From assembly GCF_000797495.1 (NCBI RefSeq), contig NZ_JTGN01000004.1, positions 248,001 to 312,000 on the forward strand: a stretch of DNA of 64,000 nt, read 5' to 3'. Shown in pieces: positions 51,753 to 62,270 of this stretch. Positions within the stretch are counted from its first letter, which is position 1; every line of letters begins with the position of its first letter. Made by a program: the position numbers and the translations under genes. The notes below the pieces were generated by a model, which did no database searches, was not told the origin of the DNA, and saw nothing but the letters and a program-made list of their open reading frames with translations. Source of the DNA: Robinsoniella peoriensis. GTDB taxonomy: Bacteria > Bacillota > Clostridia > Lachnospirales > Lachnospiraceae.

Positions 51753-54092
51753 TCAAACACACTCAAGAACTGTGACTCCTTCTCCAATTGGTTTTCGGCA
51801 TCCATCCGGCATAATGAATTCTCCAGTTAACCCTTTTGGTATATTTACCCTATACCTTCCTTCGCACTTGCAGAAGTCAAAATTTATATTGCCCCTTGGA
51901 GTTACTACACTACCTGCTATATCATCTGCATAGTCGAGATTTGGCTGGATCAAAACAGTCTCCCACCCTGGACTTCCCATCTTGATACCTGCAATACTTC
52001 TGCTAAATTCAAAAAGTGGTAAGGCGCTCCATGCATGGCATTCACTTCGTCCGTTTTCAGGCTCTTCCGGGCAAGTTGTACAATCCCACTCAATCAGGCG
52101 TTTCCATTTCTCCATAAATCCCTGCGTTAGATAATAGTCTCCAACCCACTCAAATGCCCTGAATAATTCATAAGAGGTAGAAAAAGAACACGGAAGAATA
52201 TTTGGATAATCAAGTGTTTTCTTCAGTATAATACTTCCTTCTTTTTTGGTAACCATTCTATTCAAAATGGCCCAAGCCTGTGCATGCTGGCTATATTCGT
52301 CAGTATCTGGACCTTCTTTATATAAACCATTCTTTTCATCCCAGCACAACTTCTGAACTTGGATCAATACATTCTGTTGCCGCCGTGTGTATTCTTCTGC
52401 CATACCATATCTTCCGGTAATTTCGTTAATGCGGGCACCACATTTTAATGCGTACGCATACATCAGATTGATAATCGTTGATGGTCCGGTTAATGCAGCC
52501 GTTGGAACCCCCATATTATCTCTCCAGGCTTCCTGCCAGTCAACAAATTGCCAGTAACCAAGATGTTCCACTAATCCTTCTTTCCCCATATGCAGCTCGT
52601 AGTACGATAAAATAGAATCAACATCAACCCGGTAACGCAGTAACTCTGTTATATCTTTTGTATGTAGATAATATTCTTCCAGCATATAAATAAAATGTAA
52701 GGAAAATGTCGAAATAATTTGTGGAAATGCACTTGGATATTTCCCTTGAATTAATCCATCCGGAATCATTGAATAATGGAAATCCTTGAGCGCTTTCTTT
52801 ACCAGTCTCACATCACTGCTCACCGAGTAGGTAAACAGCGCCTGTAACCGGGTATCCATAATAAACTGCATTTGTTCATAAAAGGGACAGTCCATATAGG
52901 TTTCCATCATACAATTTTGCAGTGTACGAATACACATGTCCCATAATCTTTCAATCCAGATTATCGAAGATTTAATAGTAGATTCGATCATAAGCGGGTA
53001 TCCCGTTCTATACATCTGAGGAAGATAAAGCTGTACTTCTTCTTTAGCGGTCTGAACCTCGATACAAATAAATCGAAAGGTCTTCACCCAAAAAGGCTCA
53101 TAAGTAAATAATTGACCGGGCAAAATTATTTGGTGCGTTTCTCCCCGGAGTTCTCCGTTCTTATAATCTGTCCTTTTTATTTCACTTCCTGCTGCACTAT
53201 ATTTCTCACTATATGTAATACGAACTTTTGCTCCGGTTCCCTTTGAAAACTGAAATTTAAGATAGGCATTCGTATGCTTCTCTGCATCAAGAATTATTTT
53301 CTGACAGCTATCAGGCTTTATCAACATGCATTTTTCTCGTACCAGAAGCTCCGGATTGCATTTTTCTGTAAACAACTGCTGTTCTTCATAAAGCAACGGT
53401 ATCTCACGCTCCTGTATTCTGAAAGCACCATAAAGACCCACCTTTTCCATCAACCCATCCGCTTTTACCAGCCCCCATCTAAGCGGTTCTGCCCATCCTT
53501 TGCTATCATACTGCTCCGTCTTCCATCCTAAAGGGTGTTTTCTAAAATCAATATTTTCTAAAACAGCCCCCAGATTCATTGTTATTTCATCTGATATCAA
53601 ATAAAAACTACCATCTAGATATACCCGCCAGGGTGCTTTTCCCGTCGTCAGATCTACATCTTTTCCTTTACCGTAAACCTTCCCCTCTACTGCCAGTAAA
53701 TGCCCTGCTGGCAGCGATGATACTGCAAATATAGGAGCACGTTCCTGATATTGGTGTGATACTGCATTAGGATCACAAAATAGCACCTGAACTGCCAGAA
53801 TATTTTTACCGGTCTTCATATATCTGGTAATATCCACAGTTTCATAATACTGTCGGTTACGATCTCCTTTACAGGGACCAGATAATACTGAATGACTATT
53901 GACCCACAAGCGGTATCTGGAATTAGCGGTTATATTAATTACCGCTTTATCGATTTCTCCACTCTCAACTACACATCGATAATATGCATAACGTCCATTC
54001 AAATCTCCATGCAGAATATTCCATCTGCGTTTCTCACTCATTGGTATCCCCAGCCACATTGCTTCTTTCCATTCTAACTTTTTATCCATCAT
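51753..54092 (-). CDS. Alpha-L-rhamnosidase-like glycoside hydrolase, GH78
   Basis: Predicted enzyme removing terminal L-rhamnose. N-terminal beta-sandwich (NGRYAYYRCVVESGEIDKAV, RLWVNSHSVLSGP), then a rhamnosidase-type (alpha/alpha)6 barrel with the catalytic-acid region METYMDCPFYEQMQFIMDTR, in which the usual DCPQRDE form is altered, and SECHAWSALPLFEF; C-terminal sheet domain ends at residue ~780. No signal peptide, so it works on imported oligosaccharides. I chose ATG 54092 (GGGAG 5 nt upstream); ATG 54089 and 54104 are alternatives. The start overlaps the yesN-like gene. Last gene of the six-gene operon. Confidence 0.8.
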   Translation of the reverse strand: MMDKKLEWKEAMWLGIPMSEKRRWNILHGDLNGRYAYYRCVVESGEIDKAVINITANSRYRLWVNSHSVLSGPCKGDRNRQYYETVDITRYMKTGKNILAVQVLFCDPNAVSHQYQERAPIFAVSSLPAGHLLAVEGKVYGKGKDVDLTTGKAPWRVYLDGSFYLISDEITMNLGAVLENIDFRKHPLGWKTEQYDSKGWAEPLRWGLVKADGLMEKVGLYGAFRIQEREIPLLYEEQQLFTEKCNPELLVREKCMLIKPDSCQKIILDAEKHTNAYLKFQFSKGTGAKVRITYSEKYSAAGSEIKRTDYKNGELRGETHQIILPGQLFTYEPFWVKTFRFICIEVQTAKEEVQLYLPQMYRTGYPLMIESTIKSSIIWIERLWDMCIRTLQNCMMETYMDCPFYEQMQFIMDTRLQALFTYSVSSDVRLVKKALKDFHYSMIPDGLIQGKYPSAFPQIISTFSLHFIYMLEEYYLHTKDITELLRYRVDVDSILSYYELHMGKEGLVEHLGYWQFVDWQEAWRDNMGVPTAALTGPSTIINLMYAYALKCGARINEITGRYGMAEEYTRRQQNVLIQVQKLCWDEKNGLYKEGPDTDEYSQHAQAWAILNRMVTKKEGSIILKKTLDYPNILPCSFSTSYELFRAFEWVGDYYLTQGFMEKWKRLIEWDCTTCPEEPENGRSECHAWSALPLFEFSRSIAGIKMGSPGWETVLIQPNLDYADDIAGSVVTPRGNINFDFCKCEGRYRVNIPKGLTGEFIMPDGCRKPIGEGVTVLECV

Positions 54093-55536
54093 TCTTGCTC
54101 CCATACTCTGTTGGCCTCACATTTGTATACATTTTAAAAACTCTGCTAAAATAAAATTGATCACGAAAACCTACCATTAGAGCTACATCTTTAATTAGAA
54201 TATCCGGGTCTCTCATGAGAATCTGTTTTGCTTTTTCAATTCTTTTTGATGTTAGATACATATTAAACGACTGATTGGCATATTTTCTAAAAATATAACT
54301 CAAATGACTTTGTGACACATGGAATTCATTTACAATTGAATGTAATGAAACATGCTCTGCCAAGTGACTCTCCACAAAACGGCAAACAGATTCGAAATAC
54401 TCAGGTGTATCCAATTTTCCTCCTTCTTTCTCTTCTTTAAACAGAAAATCACAGATATTTTGAAATAACTCCTCTATACTTAAAGAATGATACAATATCT
54501 CATTCAGGAGATATTCACTATCATTGTTATAATAACTACAGCGGCAAATTTTTTTGATCGCAGTTTCTACCTGTACTTGCACAACTCGACGTTTTTCAAA
54601 ACTTAAACACAGTATTTTAAGCTCTGCTTTTGCTTTAATATATTGTTTTTTACTTAAATAAAATACAATCTTCTGTATTCTGTCCTGCTCTTCCTCATTA
54701 ATATCAACCGGTTCTTGTTGTTCTCTAAGAACAATATTTTGACTGATTCCACAGATTAAACATTGTTGCAGTGTCTTATAAACTTCACCAATTAATGTCG
54801 TCATCATATCGATACCGAAAGCTCTTGGAATTTCAACAATTGTTAAAAATCCCTGTTCCTGATAAAATTTCTCGCTGCACTTCTTTATTATTAATTTCAG
54901 TTCTCTTTTTGAATTCAAGCAGCTCTTTGGTAACAGATAAAATGCTTCCTCCTCATCCCTGGCATATAGAAAGTATGAACCATAGATATTAGTCACTACT
55001 TCCGCATTTTTATTATCCCGAAACTGAGCAGGCAAATGATTTCTTCGCAACAGAAATGCATAATATTCTTCATTTCCAAAAAATCTCTTAAGTTTTTCTT
55101 TTTCCACTGCGATTCCCTGACATAAGTCCTTGAACAGCTGTTTCTTCTCGCTGAGTTCCAGATTTTCCAACATTTGAAAAAGCCTTACCATAATATTTGT
55201 AAATTCTTCCGGATCCACGGGCTTTAAGATATATTCAAAAACCTGATTGGTAATCGCTTTCTTTGCGTATTCAAATTCTGAGTAGCCACTTACAATAATG
55301 AGCTGAATATCCCGATTTCTTCTTCTTATCTCTTCAATTAGCTCCATTCCACCTATACCAGCCATCTTAATATCGGTAATTATCACATCTGCTCCCGAAC
55401 GCTCAAAAACTTCAAGGCACTTTTCTCCGCTTTTCGCTGTTCCCACTACTTCAAAGCCTGTGCATTTTGACTCAATAATCCCTTGGATATATTCGATTGC
55501 TGCAACCTCATCATCCACTAGTATTACTCTATACAT
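54082..55536 (-). CDS. YesN-type response regulator, AraC output
   Basis: Two-component response regulator of 484 residues. Receiver domain 1-120 with the acidic pair VDDE, phospho-Asp in ADVIITDIKMAG and Lys in YILKP; a long middle region; C-terminal AraC-type double helix-turn-helix (about 385-480: HSIVNEFHVSQSHLSYIFRKY, IKDVALMVGFRDQFYFSRVFK). It shares one base with the kinase stop (TAATG), has AGGAGG 6 nt before ATG, and probably activates the sugar-transport operon it belongs to. Confidence 0.9.
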   Translation of the reverse strand: MYRVILVDDEVAAIEYIQGIIESKCTGFEVVGTAKSGEKCLEVFERSGADVIITDIKMAGIGGMELIEEIRRRNRDIQLIIVSGYSEFEYAKKAITNQVFEYILKPVDPEEFTNIMVRLFQMLENLELSEKKQLFKDLCQGIAVEKEKLKRFFGNEEYYAFLLRRNHLPAQFRDNKNAEVVTNIYGSYFLYARDEEEAFYLLPKSCLNSKRELKLIIKKCSEKFYQEQGFLTIVEIPRAFGIDMMTTLIGEVYKTLQQCLICGISQNIVLREQQEPVDINEEEQDRIQKIVFYLSKKQYIKAKAELKILCLSFEKRRVVQVQVETAIKKICRCSYYNNDSEYLLNEILYHSLSIEELFQNICDFLFKEEKEGGKLDTPEYFESVCRFVESHLAEHVSLHSIVNEFHVSQSHLSYIFRKYANQSFNMYLTSKRIEKAKQILMRDPDILIKDVALMVGFRDQFYFSRVFKMYTNVRPTEYGSKNDG

Positions 55537-57206
55537 TATTTATCCTCCTGGCATATCTTCACAGTCACTAATGCACCGATGTCATTATTTTCTATATTAA
55601 AACTCAATCTTTCTCCATATATCAGAAAAAAGCGCAGATAAGTATTTACAATTCCCATTCCTCCAATTTCAAACCCAGGCTGGCTGCATAACAGTTCATT
55701 ACGAGCTTCTTCGATTTTCATTCTAACATTCTTTAATTTCTCTTCTTGAAATCCACAGCCATCATCCTGAATAGCTAATAACCAACCATCTGTTAACTTT
55801 TCGCCCCTAACCACAACATTCATCTTAGATCCGCCAAAACCATGTTTAATGCTGTTTTCAGCGAGTTGCTGTAATCCAAGTTTGGGGATCATCATATTTT
55901 CCATATCTTTGTCAATCATAAATTCATAAGTAAAATCTTCTTTAAACCTCTCACGTATCAGAAAGAAATAATTTTTGAGATACTGTATTTCCTCACTTAC
56001 AGGGGCTTCCCGTTCCCGCGTATTAGTGGAATAGCGTAAAATGGCACCAAGCTTGCTGCAGATGCGGCAAATCATGTCATCATTCGCTTTCATTCCCCGG
56101 TTTGCTATAATATTTAACACATTGAAAATAAAGTGCGGATTAACACCCGCCTGCAACGCATCAAATTGAGCCTGCATCTGCAGCTTCACTGCCCTATTTT
56201 CAAGTTCCAGTGAATGATCCAGCCGCTTCAGCAGATGATCAAATGATTTTCCGAGAGATTCAACTTCTTTAATATTTGAATGAAAAACAAAAGGGTCTCT
56301 GAGATTTTCAATATCCTTCTTTTCAATTAAATCCGATATCTCAATAATTGGTTTCGTTAAATAACGGGTTGAAAGCTGAACAAAAATCAGAATAACGATA
56401 ATAAATACCAGGATAATAATTACATCCGGATACGATGCCATACGTGCCTTTGATTTAAGTATCTTACCATCAGCAAGAACAGACGCTTTGATTCCTGTCA
56501 AAGATGATGAAAAACTATTAATAATTTCCTGATCATTGCTGTTTTGAATATTATCAATCAGGGGATTCCCCTGACTATCGTGAATAATATAACTTATGTC
56601 ATCTGGCAGTTCCAACTTTGTAATGTCATATTCTACCTCAATATAAGTACCTTGATATCCTTTGACTTCCTGTACCATGGATATGACATGTTTATTACTG
56701 TCATCCCAATTACTTGGATGAACCGAACGAATTATCCTGCCCTGTTTCTTATGTTCAGTCATCTCCTGATAATTTTGTTCCTTTAATTCAGATTTCACAA
56801 ATTCTTCATTCAGTTTACCTGATTTCGTTATAGCTGTCCCATCTTTGTTGAATACAATTACATTAGAAAAATTACGATTAAGATACCACGCCCCCAAATT
56901 AATGCGTATACTTCTAATGGCTTCTGCCACATCATATTTCTCTTCAGGACGTTTATTTTCAGATACTAGTATCTTCATGCCGTTAAGAACATCTATATCA
57001 GATAAAATAAAGCTTATTGCAAATTCCATCTGTTCCACCGCCGTATTCATCTTGTTACCAATCTGTTCCGCCTGCTTTTTTAGTACCGCCTGTTCTTCCT
57101 TTTCATATACTTGAATTTTATGGTTATAGTAAAAACTAAATGATATCACTGCAATAATAATTCCCATTGCTGCAAAGAGGAAAAATACCTTCCGGCTATA
57201 TTTCAT
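55536..57206 (-). CDS. YesM-type sensor histidine kinase
   Basis: Membrane sensor kinase of 556 residues. A transmembrane helix at 7-27, an extracellular sensor domain (about 30-265), a second helix (270-290), HAMP-like linker, then a His_kinase domain with phospho-acceptor His in NPHFIFNVLN and an ATPase domain with N-box LAENSIKHGFGG and G-box DDGCGF, GGMGIVNTYLR. This is the YesM/Lyts group that senses extracellular sugars together with YesN. AGGAGG precedes ATG 57206. Encoded between the permeases and its regulator, so it likely senses the transported oligosaccharide. Confidence 0.9.
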   Translation of the reverse strand: MKYSRKVFFLFAAMGIIIAVISFSFYYNHKIQVYEKEEQAVLKKQAEQIGNKMNTAVEQMEFAISFILSDIDVLNGMKILVSENKRPEEKYDVAEAIRSIRINLGAWYLNRNFSNVIVFNKDGTAITKSGKLNEEFVKSELKEQNYQEMTEHKKQGRIIRSVHPSNWDDSNKHVISMVQEVKGYQGTYIEVEYDITKLELPDDISYIIHDSQGNPLIDNIQNSNDQEIINSFSSSLTGIKASVLADGKILKSKARMASYPDVIIILVFIIVILIFVQLSTRYLTKPIIEISDLIEKKDIENLRDPFVFHSNIKEVESLGKSFDHLLKRLDHSLELENRAVKLQMQAQFDALQAGVNPHFIFNVLNIIANRGMKANDDMICRICSKLGAILRYSTNTREREAPVSEEIQYLKNYFFLIRERFKEDFTYEFMIDKDMENMMIPKLGLQQLAENSIKHGFGGSKMNVVVRGEKLTDGWLLAIQDDGCGFQEEKLKNVRMKIEEARNELLCSQPGFEIGGMGIVNTYLRFFLIYGERLSFNIENNDIGALVTVKICQEDK

Positions 57207-57259
57207 ATCATAACCTCCTAATTTAACCTAAGTATATCGGAAGATTCAGCTGCCTGCAA

Positions 57260-58087
57260 TCATCCTTTTACGGAACCTGCCACCATTCCTTCTACAATTC
57301 TTCTATTAAAAATCAGAAACAAAATAAGCATAGGAACTATAATTATAATGATATCAGCAAACAATAAATTGTATGAGCTCTGGAAAGTTCCTTTATAATT
57401 AAATAAGGTTAACTGAACCGTCGAATTTTCATAACCCGGAAGAAAATATAACGGATTTGTAAAATCATTAAATACTGTTACGGCATTTAAAATAATCACT
57501 GTTGCCGTAACAGGCTTAAGCAGCGGGAAAATAATTCTAAAAAACACTTTCCATGATGAACATCCATCTATATAAGCAGCCTCTTCAAGTTCGACCGGAA
57601 TTGTTCCCACAAAACCACGATACAGCATTATTGTAAACGGAATTAATAGCGAAGTTTCAATCAAAATCATTGCAAACATTGTCTTGTAGATATGAAATAT
57701 TTTAAGCAGCCAAATCGTTGGTAAGATGGATGGCGGCAGCATTAAACCAATCATAACCATCAGATTAGCTATTTTAGTCATGCCGCTTCTTCTTCTTTGT
57801 ATCACGTAGCCTGCCATCGAGCAAAAGAAAATGAGTAAAGTCACTGCTCCCAGTGTTAAAATTGCACTGTTCTTAAATGCCATAACAATTTGGTAATTGT
57901 TATTTGTGAACACTTCAATATAATTCTGAAAATGCAGTTCCGTCGGCAGAGAGAAACTCAATCTGTTAGCTTCAGGTCTGCTTTTTAGAGAATTAAACAG
58001 CATAAAGAGAAAGGGGAGGACAAAAATAAACGTTGCCATGAAACATCCGATACCTTCTTTTAACCAGCATATCTTATACTTTTTCAT
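57260..58087 (-). CDS. Carbohydrate ABC transporter permease (CUT1, MalG/LplC type)
   Basis: Second membrane permease. Six hydrophobic helices, NSLKSRPEANRLSFSLP after the first, and the EAA loop ELEEAAYIDGCSSWKVFFRIIFPLL typical of CUT1 permeases; PPSILPTIWLLKIFHIYKTM and the C-terminal RRIVEGMVAGSVKG are also family features. Length 275 is usual. The start overlaps the preceding permease stop (ATGA). No transporter ATPase is encoded nearby, as usual for CUT1 systems that share MsmK-like ATPases. Confidence 0.9.
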   Translation of the reverse strand: MKKYKICWLKEGIGCFMATFIFVLPFLFMLFNSLKSRPEANRLSFSLPTELHFQNYIEVFTNNNYQIVMAFKNSAILTLGAVTLLIFFCSMAGYVIQRRRSGMTKIANLMVMIGLMLPPSILPTIWLLKIFHIYKTMFAMILIETSLLIPFTIMLYRGFVGTIPVELEEAAYIDGCSSWKVFFRIIFPLLKPVTATVIILNAVTVFNDFTNPLYFLPGYENSTVQLTLFNYKGTFQSSYNLLFADIIIIIVPMLILFLIFNRRIVEGMVAGSVKG

Positions 58088-58944
58088 AATTGTGCCTCCT
58101 TACGGTATAAATAGCTCTGCAGCGGTACTGCCAATACGATAATCAGCACTAGCATAATCACATTGCCTGCTGTTGAAAGTCCATAAAAACCACTGACATA
58201 CTGTTTGTATACTATTGACGCTAACGTATCTGTTGCAAATCCAGGACCACCACCTGTCATAGACCATATCAGATCAAAACTTCGAATTCCCCCAATAAAC
58301 GATAGAATTATTACAGAATTTCTGGCACTTGCAGATAACGGTACGGTGATATACCTCATCTTCTGCCATTTATTGGCTCCATCAATCTCAGCAGCTTCAT
58401 AATAGGTACGATCGATTGACTGTATTCCAGCAATATATATAATTACTGCAACACTCAACCCTTTCCATATATCCACTAAAACAACAGAATATAATGCAAT
58501 ATCCGCATTTCCCAGCCAATTCACGCCAGCTAATCCAAACAACTCTATTATTTTATTAATCATACCTTTTGTTGGATGCATCAAGCTGCTAAACGTAATC
58601 CCAACTGCAATAGTACTAACAAGATTCGGAAAAAACACAGCAGATCGAATATATGTCTTGCTCTTTAATCTTCCTGTTAAAAATAAAGCGATAACAAATG
58701 CCAGCAAAACTTTTGTACCACTCGTTAGAATAGAATAAATAAGTGTGTTTTTAATTCCTATCGATAAAGATGAATCATCAAAAAACATTTTATAATTATC
58801 AAATCCACAAAATGTAGCCGTGTCAAAGTTCCAAACCGTCATACTATAGTAAATAGATATAACAGTTGGAATCATAAAGAACACCCCAAATACAATCATT
58901 GCCGGCAGTAAAAATTTATGTGAATACATTTTTTCCTGTTTCAT
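58084..58944 (-). CDS. Carbohydrate ABC transporter permease (CUT1, MalF/LplB type)
   Basis: First membrane permease. Helix 1 FLLPAMIVFGVFFMIPTVIS, then YYSMTVWNFDTATFCGFDNY, more helices and the EAA loop TYYEAAEIDGANKWQKMRYI; DLIWSMTGGGPGFATDTLAS is characteristic of the family. ATG 58944 has AAAGGA 7 nt upstream; the frame also reaches a TTG at 58950. It follows the binding protein by about 70 bp. Confidence 0.9.
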   Translation of the reverse strand: MKQEKMYSHKFLLPAMIVFGVFFMIPTVISIYYSMTVWNFDTATFCGFDNYKMFFDDSSLSIGIKNTLIYSILTSGTKVLLAFVIALFLTGRLKSKTYIRSAVFFPNLVSTIAVGITFSSLMHPTKGMINKIIELFGLAGVNWLGNADIALYSVVLVDIWKGLSVAVIIYIAGIQSIDRTYYEAAEIDGANKWQKMRYITVPLSASARNSVIILSFIGGIRSFDLIWSMTGGGPGFATDTLASIVYKQYVSGFYGLSTAGNVIMLVLIIVLAVPLQSYLYRKEAQL

Positions 58945-59015
58945 GCTCAATTCCTTTCTGCTTTAAAACAGGCTGTGAGCCTTATTATTCAAGACACACA
59001 GCCCATATCCTTTTG

Positions 59016-60386
59016 CTATTCACTCCAATCCAGTCCCAGCTGTACAGCTTGTTTATAACAATCCTTATCATATTTCACAGCTGCTTCCTGACCAGTCACT
59101 TGTCCGTTAGCTACTTCAACACATATAGATTCACATCCCGGTCCCTTCACTGGTGTTTCATATTCCTGCGCCAGCGCTGTTCTCCCCTCGTCAAAATACA
59201 CCTGCATATCTTCTTCTACCGCTTTAAAAGCTTCCCCTTTTGATGCATATCCAACGACGCTGTAAGGACCTGTTGGTAACTGAATTTCACTGTATGCATC
59301 CAGGGCTTCATCAGATATGTAAAACTCCAGAAATTTTACCGCTGCATCTATTTTGTCACTGTCCTTGCTTACATATACTGCATTTGGAGGCCATACAGTC
59401 ATTCCGTTTTTATCTGCATCATCACCAGGAACCGCAAAAAAACCAATCTTGTCTACCACATCTTTACCGTATAATGAATAAATATTAGATAATGCCTGTG
59501 TTTGCATAAAATAATGACACCCTTCTCCTTCGGCCAGCATCACACATCCATCATCATAGGTAGCCACTGCATAATCTTCATTGTAATAAGGAATAATATC
59601 TGCATATTTTTCAAAACTGCGGACTGCTATTGGTGTAGTTGCATATTTCGCTTTTCCAGATTCAAATTCTTTTGAAAAATCCGGTTCTTCAGCAGTGATA
59701 TTGTAATAATCCGCCAAAAATACCAGCTGGCTTGTCCATGAAGAGCCAAAGGTTCCTATCACTGCAGTTTCTTTTGCTTCTTTTAGTACTTCACAATTCT
59801 GTAGGAACTCATCCCATGTTTTCGGCACTTTCAATCCGTATTTCTTATACATTTCTTTGTTGTAAAGAACCCCTCCACCCATTGATGCAGACTGAGGTAT
59901 TCCATATACTGCTTTATCTACTGTCACAGAACTCTTAAAAGTATCCTCGATTCGATTCATCAGGTTTTCATAGGTACTTATATCAACGAAATATTCCGAG
60001 GGATTCAAACGCTTCATAAGACTTCCAGAATTATAAAATATCAAATCGGGTGCCTCACCGCTGGCCAGCAGCGAACGCAGGGTTGTCTCATCTGCATCGG
60101 AATACGGCTGAGCCACTATTGTTATCCCCCTCTGCTCTTTCGCCATCTCTGCCACTACCTCAAAAGCATCCGGTACAAAACTGGTAGGATATCCTACTGT
60201 CAATGTTACTTCTTCTTCATTTTCAGTATCTGGTCTATCCGTTTTCTCAGTGTCTTTTCCCTTATCTGTAACCTCCGTCGTCTTAACTGTTCCCGTATTA
60301 CCACCATTGTCATTTCCACAACCTGCCAATGCAGTAACTGTAATAATTACTGATGCCATAACTAATGTTACTAATTTCCTTTTCAT
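59016..60386 (-). CDS. Carbohydrate ABC transporter binding lipoprotein (family 1)
   Basis: Extracellular sugar receptor for the permease pair. Signal peptide with lipobox LAGCG (Cys23), acidic linker (Asn/Gly/Thr/Glu-rich, about 25-60) and a maltose-binding-type domain with LRSLLASGEAPDLIFYNSGS, GGGVLYNKEMYKKYGLKVPKTWDEFLQNC (spread) and a closing YISDEALDAYSEI. ATG 60386 is 7 nt after AAAGGAGG. The longer frame to 60404 starts at an ATG inside the ribosome site region. First gene of the operon SBP-permease-permease-yesM-yesN-GH78. Confidence 0.92.
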   Translation of the reverse strand: MKRKLVTLVMASVIITVTALAGCGNDNGGNTGTVKTTEVTDKGKDTEKTDRPDTENEEEVTLTVGYPTSFVPDAFEVVAEMAKEQRGITIVAQPYSDADETTLRSLLASGEAPDLIFYNSGSLMKRLNPSEYFVDISTYENLMNRIEDTFKSSVTVDKAVYGIPQSASMGGGVLYNKEMYKKYGLKVPKTWDEFLQNCEVLKEAKETAVIGTFGSSWTSQLVFLADYYNITAEEPDFSKEFESGKAKYATTPIAVRSFEKYADIIPYYNEDYAVATYDDGCVMLAEGEGCHYFMQTQALSNIYSLYGKDVVDKIGFFAVPGDDADKNGMTVWPPNAVYVSKDSDKIDAAVKFLEFYISDEALDAYSEIQLPTGPYSVVGYASKGEAFKAVEEDMQVYFDEGRTALAQEYETPVKGPGCESICVEVANGQVTGQEAAVKYDKDCYKQAVQLGLDWSE

Positions 60387-60604
60387 ATAATCCTCCTTTA
60401 ACATGATACATCGATGTGTACTTTGTAGTGCTATTCTAGATGATTATTAAAACTTTTGCCATAGAATTTTAAAGGAAGTTGCATGTAAAATCCAAGGATA
60501 ATTTTTTAATACAGAACGTACAATGGAATGTGTTTTAAAATTGCTTCTGACAGCATGCAGATGGCAGGTATGAATTTTCAACGCGTTCTATCCGCACTTA
60601 ATCG

Positions 60605-60642
60605 AAATAAGCCAAGTATCATATTGATACCCGGCTTTATTT
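60605..60642 (-). terminator. Terminator after the GH140-like gene
   Basis: AAATAAGCC...GTATCA pairs with TGATAC...GGCTTTATTT with small mismatches, followed by T-rich sequence on the minus strand. It separates the two enzyme genes from the transporter operon. Confidence 0.65.
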
Positions 60643-60685
60643 CTCATGTTAGAAAACATATTAATATTGCATAGCAATCCCTTTA

Positions 60686-62239
60686 CTATTCCCCAGTCTC
60701 CCTTGCCGCCAGTATGGCAATCCCCGGTTTTCCCGGAAGTTTCACTTCAAAAATACCATTCACATGTTCAGCTGCAACTGTCCTAGTCATCTCCCATACA
60801 TCGATGATCTCCACGGTATAAAGATGTTCTTCCGGTAATTGCATTTTACCATAAATCGTACACATGTCTCCAAAGTACTTCAGATACACCTCTTTCCCCA
60901 CATGAATAACCGGATCTGTGAAGAACTCCAGCATATGGGTGAATTCTTCATCTGTCATGTTCGACATGCAGATATATACAGGATTATCACTGACGCCGGG
61001 TATATTCTGTTCCAGCATTTGTTTTAACTGCGCCCGGTTCTCTATTTGCAGACTGTCTTCCGGCTTAAATAAAACCGGCGTTCCCGGAAATGACTCCGTC
61101 AATTTTCTTAAGAAGCCTATCCGCTCCATACTATGCCCTTTTAGGATTCCGCCCTTACTCCACCATAGACATTGATCATCATTCATCTCGTCCATATAAG
61201 TCTCCCCATGAGTGGCATATCCCCCATAGCAGACGATCTTCCAGAAACGGTTCACCATTTCAAACGCAGACAGATTTCCCCAGCTGTAGGGAATATTTCC
61301 TTCATAGCCAAGTTCATCATAGATAACCGGTTTACCAAATTTCCGGAACAGTGCCGGTATTTTGGGGGCATCCGCATTCTGCAAGCAGACATGGGTGGTA
61401 TCCGTATTGGAAAAATCCCACGGATGTACAAAATTGTGGTTGCTTAACAAATGCCCGCCCCCATCATTTCTTCCTAAAAAGGCCGCCATTTCTTCCCAGC
61501 GTTCCTTTGTAAAATCTGTCATCTGTTCGTATTCATTAGCCAGTGACCACCATACGTTTGGATATGTTGAAATCCTTCGTATCACATATTCCAGATAAGT
61601 AAGGCATTCTTCCCGATTAAGATGCATAAACCCCCAGTGATCATAGGGATGGAATAAAATTAAATCTACCTGTACCCCCATTTCATCAAACTGTGAAATG
61701 CGCAGCTCCAGTTCTTCCCAGAATTCCATGCATGGACGGTTCACATCCCAGCTGCCCTCTTCATTTTTCTCGAATGCAAAGAGCTTTGGTTCGTTATCAT
61801 TAAATGCATAGTGTTTGGGGAATACGCAGAAGCGGATCTTGTTAAATGGTGAACCCTTCATGGTCTCCATAGTTTGTTCCACTACCTGATGTTCCTGGTG
61901 CAGCAAAGCATACACAGTGGTACCAAAAGGCAGGTATTTTGTCCCGTCCTGGTATCGGAAAACAGTTCCTTCAGCCTTTACCATCCCGTGCCTGCCATCG
62001 GATGCCGGTTCTACCTGTTTTTCTCCAGCCGCCTGCACAATCCCGCTCACATTATAGTGCAGAATACCCGGCTCTTCCGGCATAAACCGCACTTTGTATC
62101 TTCCCTTTCCGGCATAGAAACCTTTTCTGGTATAATGCTTTCCATTCAGTACAAATTCCGCTAAAACATTTACATGCACCCAGTCATTTCCGGGATCGCA
62201 TCCTATTAAATCTATTTCTAATACATCATATTGCTTCAT
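60686..62239 (-). CDS. GH140-like glycosidase (apiosidase-like, DUF4038/DUF5060 type)
   Basis: Cytoplasmic TIM-barrel glycosidase of 517 residues. A small N-terminal sheet domain (about 1-90; VNVLAEFVLNGKHYTRKGFY) precedes the barrel, with FGTTVYALLHQ, NKIRFCVFPKHY, YPNVWWSLANEYEQ (probable acid/base Glu) and GKPVIYDELGYEGNI (probable nucleophile Glu). A C-terminal sheet follows from about 420. This combination is known from GH140 apiosidases that cut apiose-linked side chains of rhamnogalacturonan-II. GGAGG precedes ATG. Downstream of the GH43 gene. Confidence 0.72.
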   Translation of the reverse strand: MKQYDVLEIDLIGCDPGNDWVHVNVLAEFVLNGKHYTRKGFYAGKGRYKVRFMPEEPGILHYNVSGIVQAAGEKQVEPASDGRHGMVKAEGTVFRYQDGTKYLPFGTTVYALLHQEHQVVEQTMETMKGSPFNKIRFCVFPKHYAFNDNEPKLFAFEKNEEGSWDVNRPCMEFWEELELRISQFDEMGVQVDLILFHPYDHWGFMHLNREECLTYLEYVIRRISTYPNVWWSLANEYEQMTDFTKERWEEMAAFLGRNDGGGHLLSNHNFVHPWDFSNTDTTHVCLQNADAPKIPALFRKFGKPVIYDELGYEGNIPYSWGNLSAFEMVNRFWKIVCYGGYATHGETYMDEMNDDQCLWWSKGGILKGHSMERIGFLRKLTESFPGTPVLFKPEDSLQIENRAQLKQMLEQNIPGVSDNPVYICMSNMTDEEFTHMLEFFTDPVIHVGKEVYLKYFGDMCTIYGKMQLPEEHLYTVEIIDVWEMTRTVAAEHVNGIFEVKLPGKPGIAILAARETGE

Positions 62240-62270
62240 CTATATACCTCCTCAATAGCGCAAGCTTGCT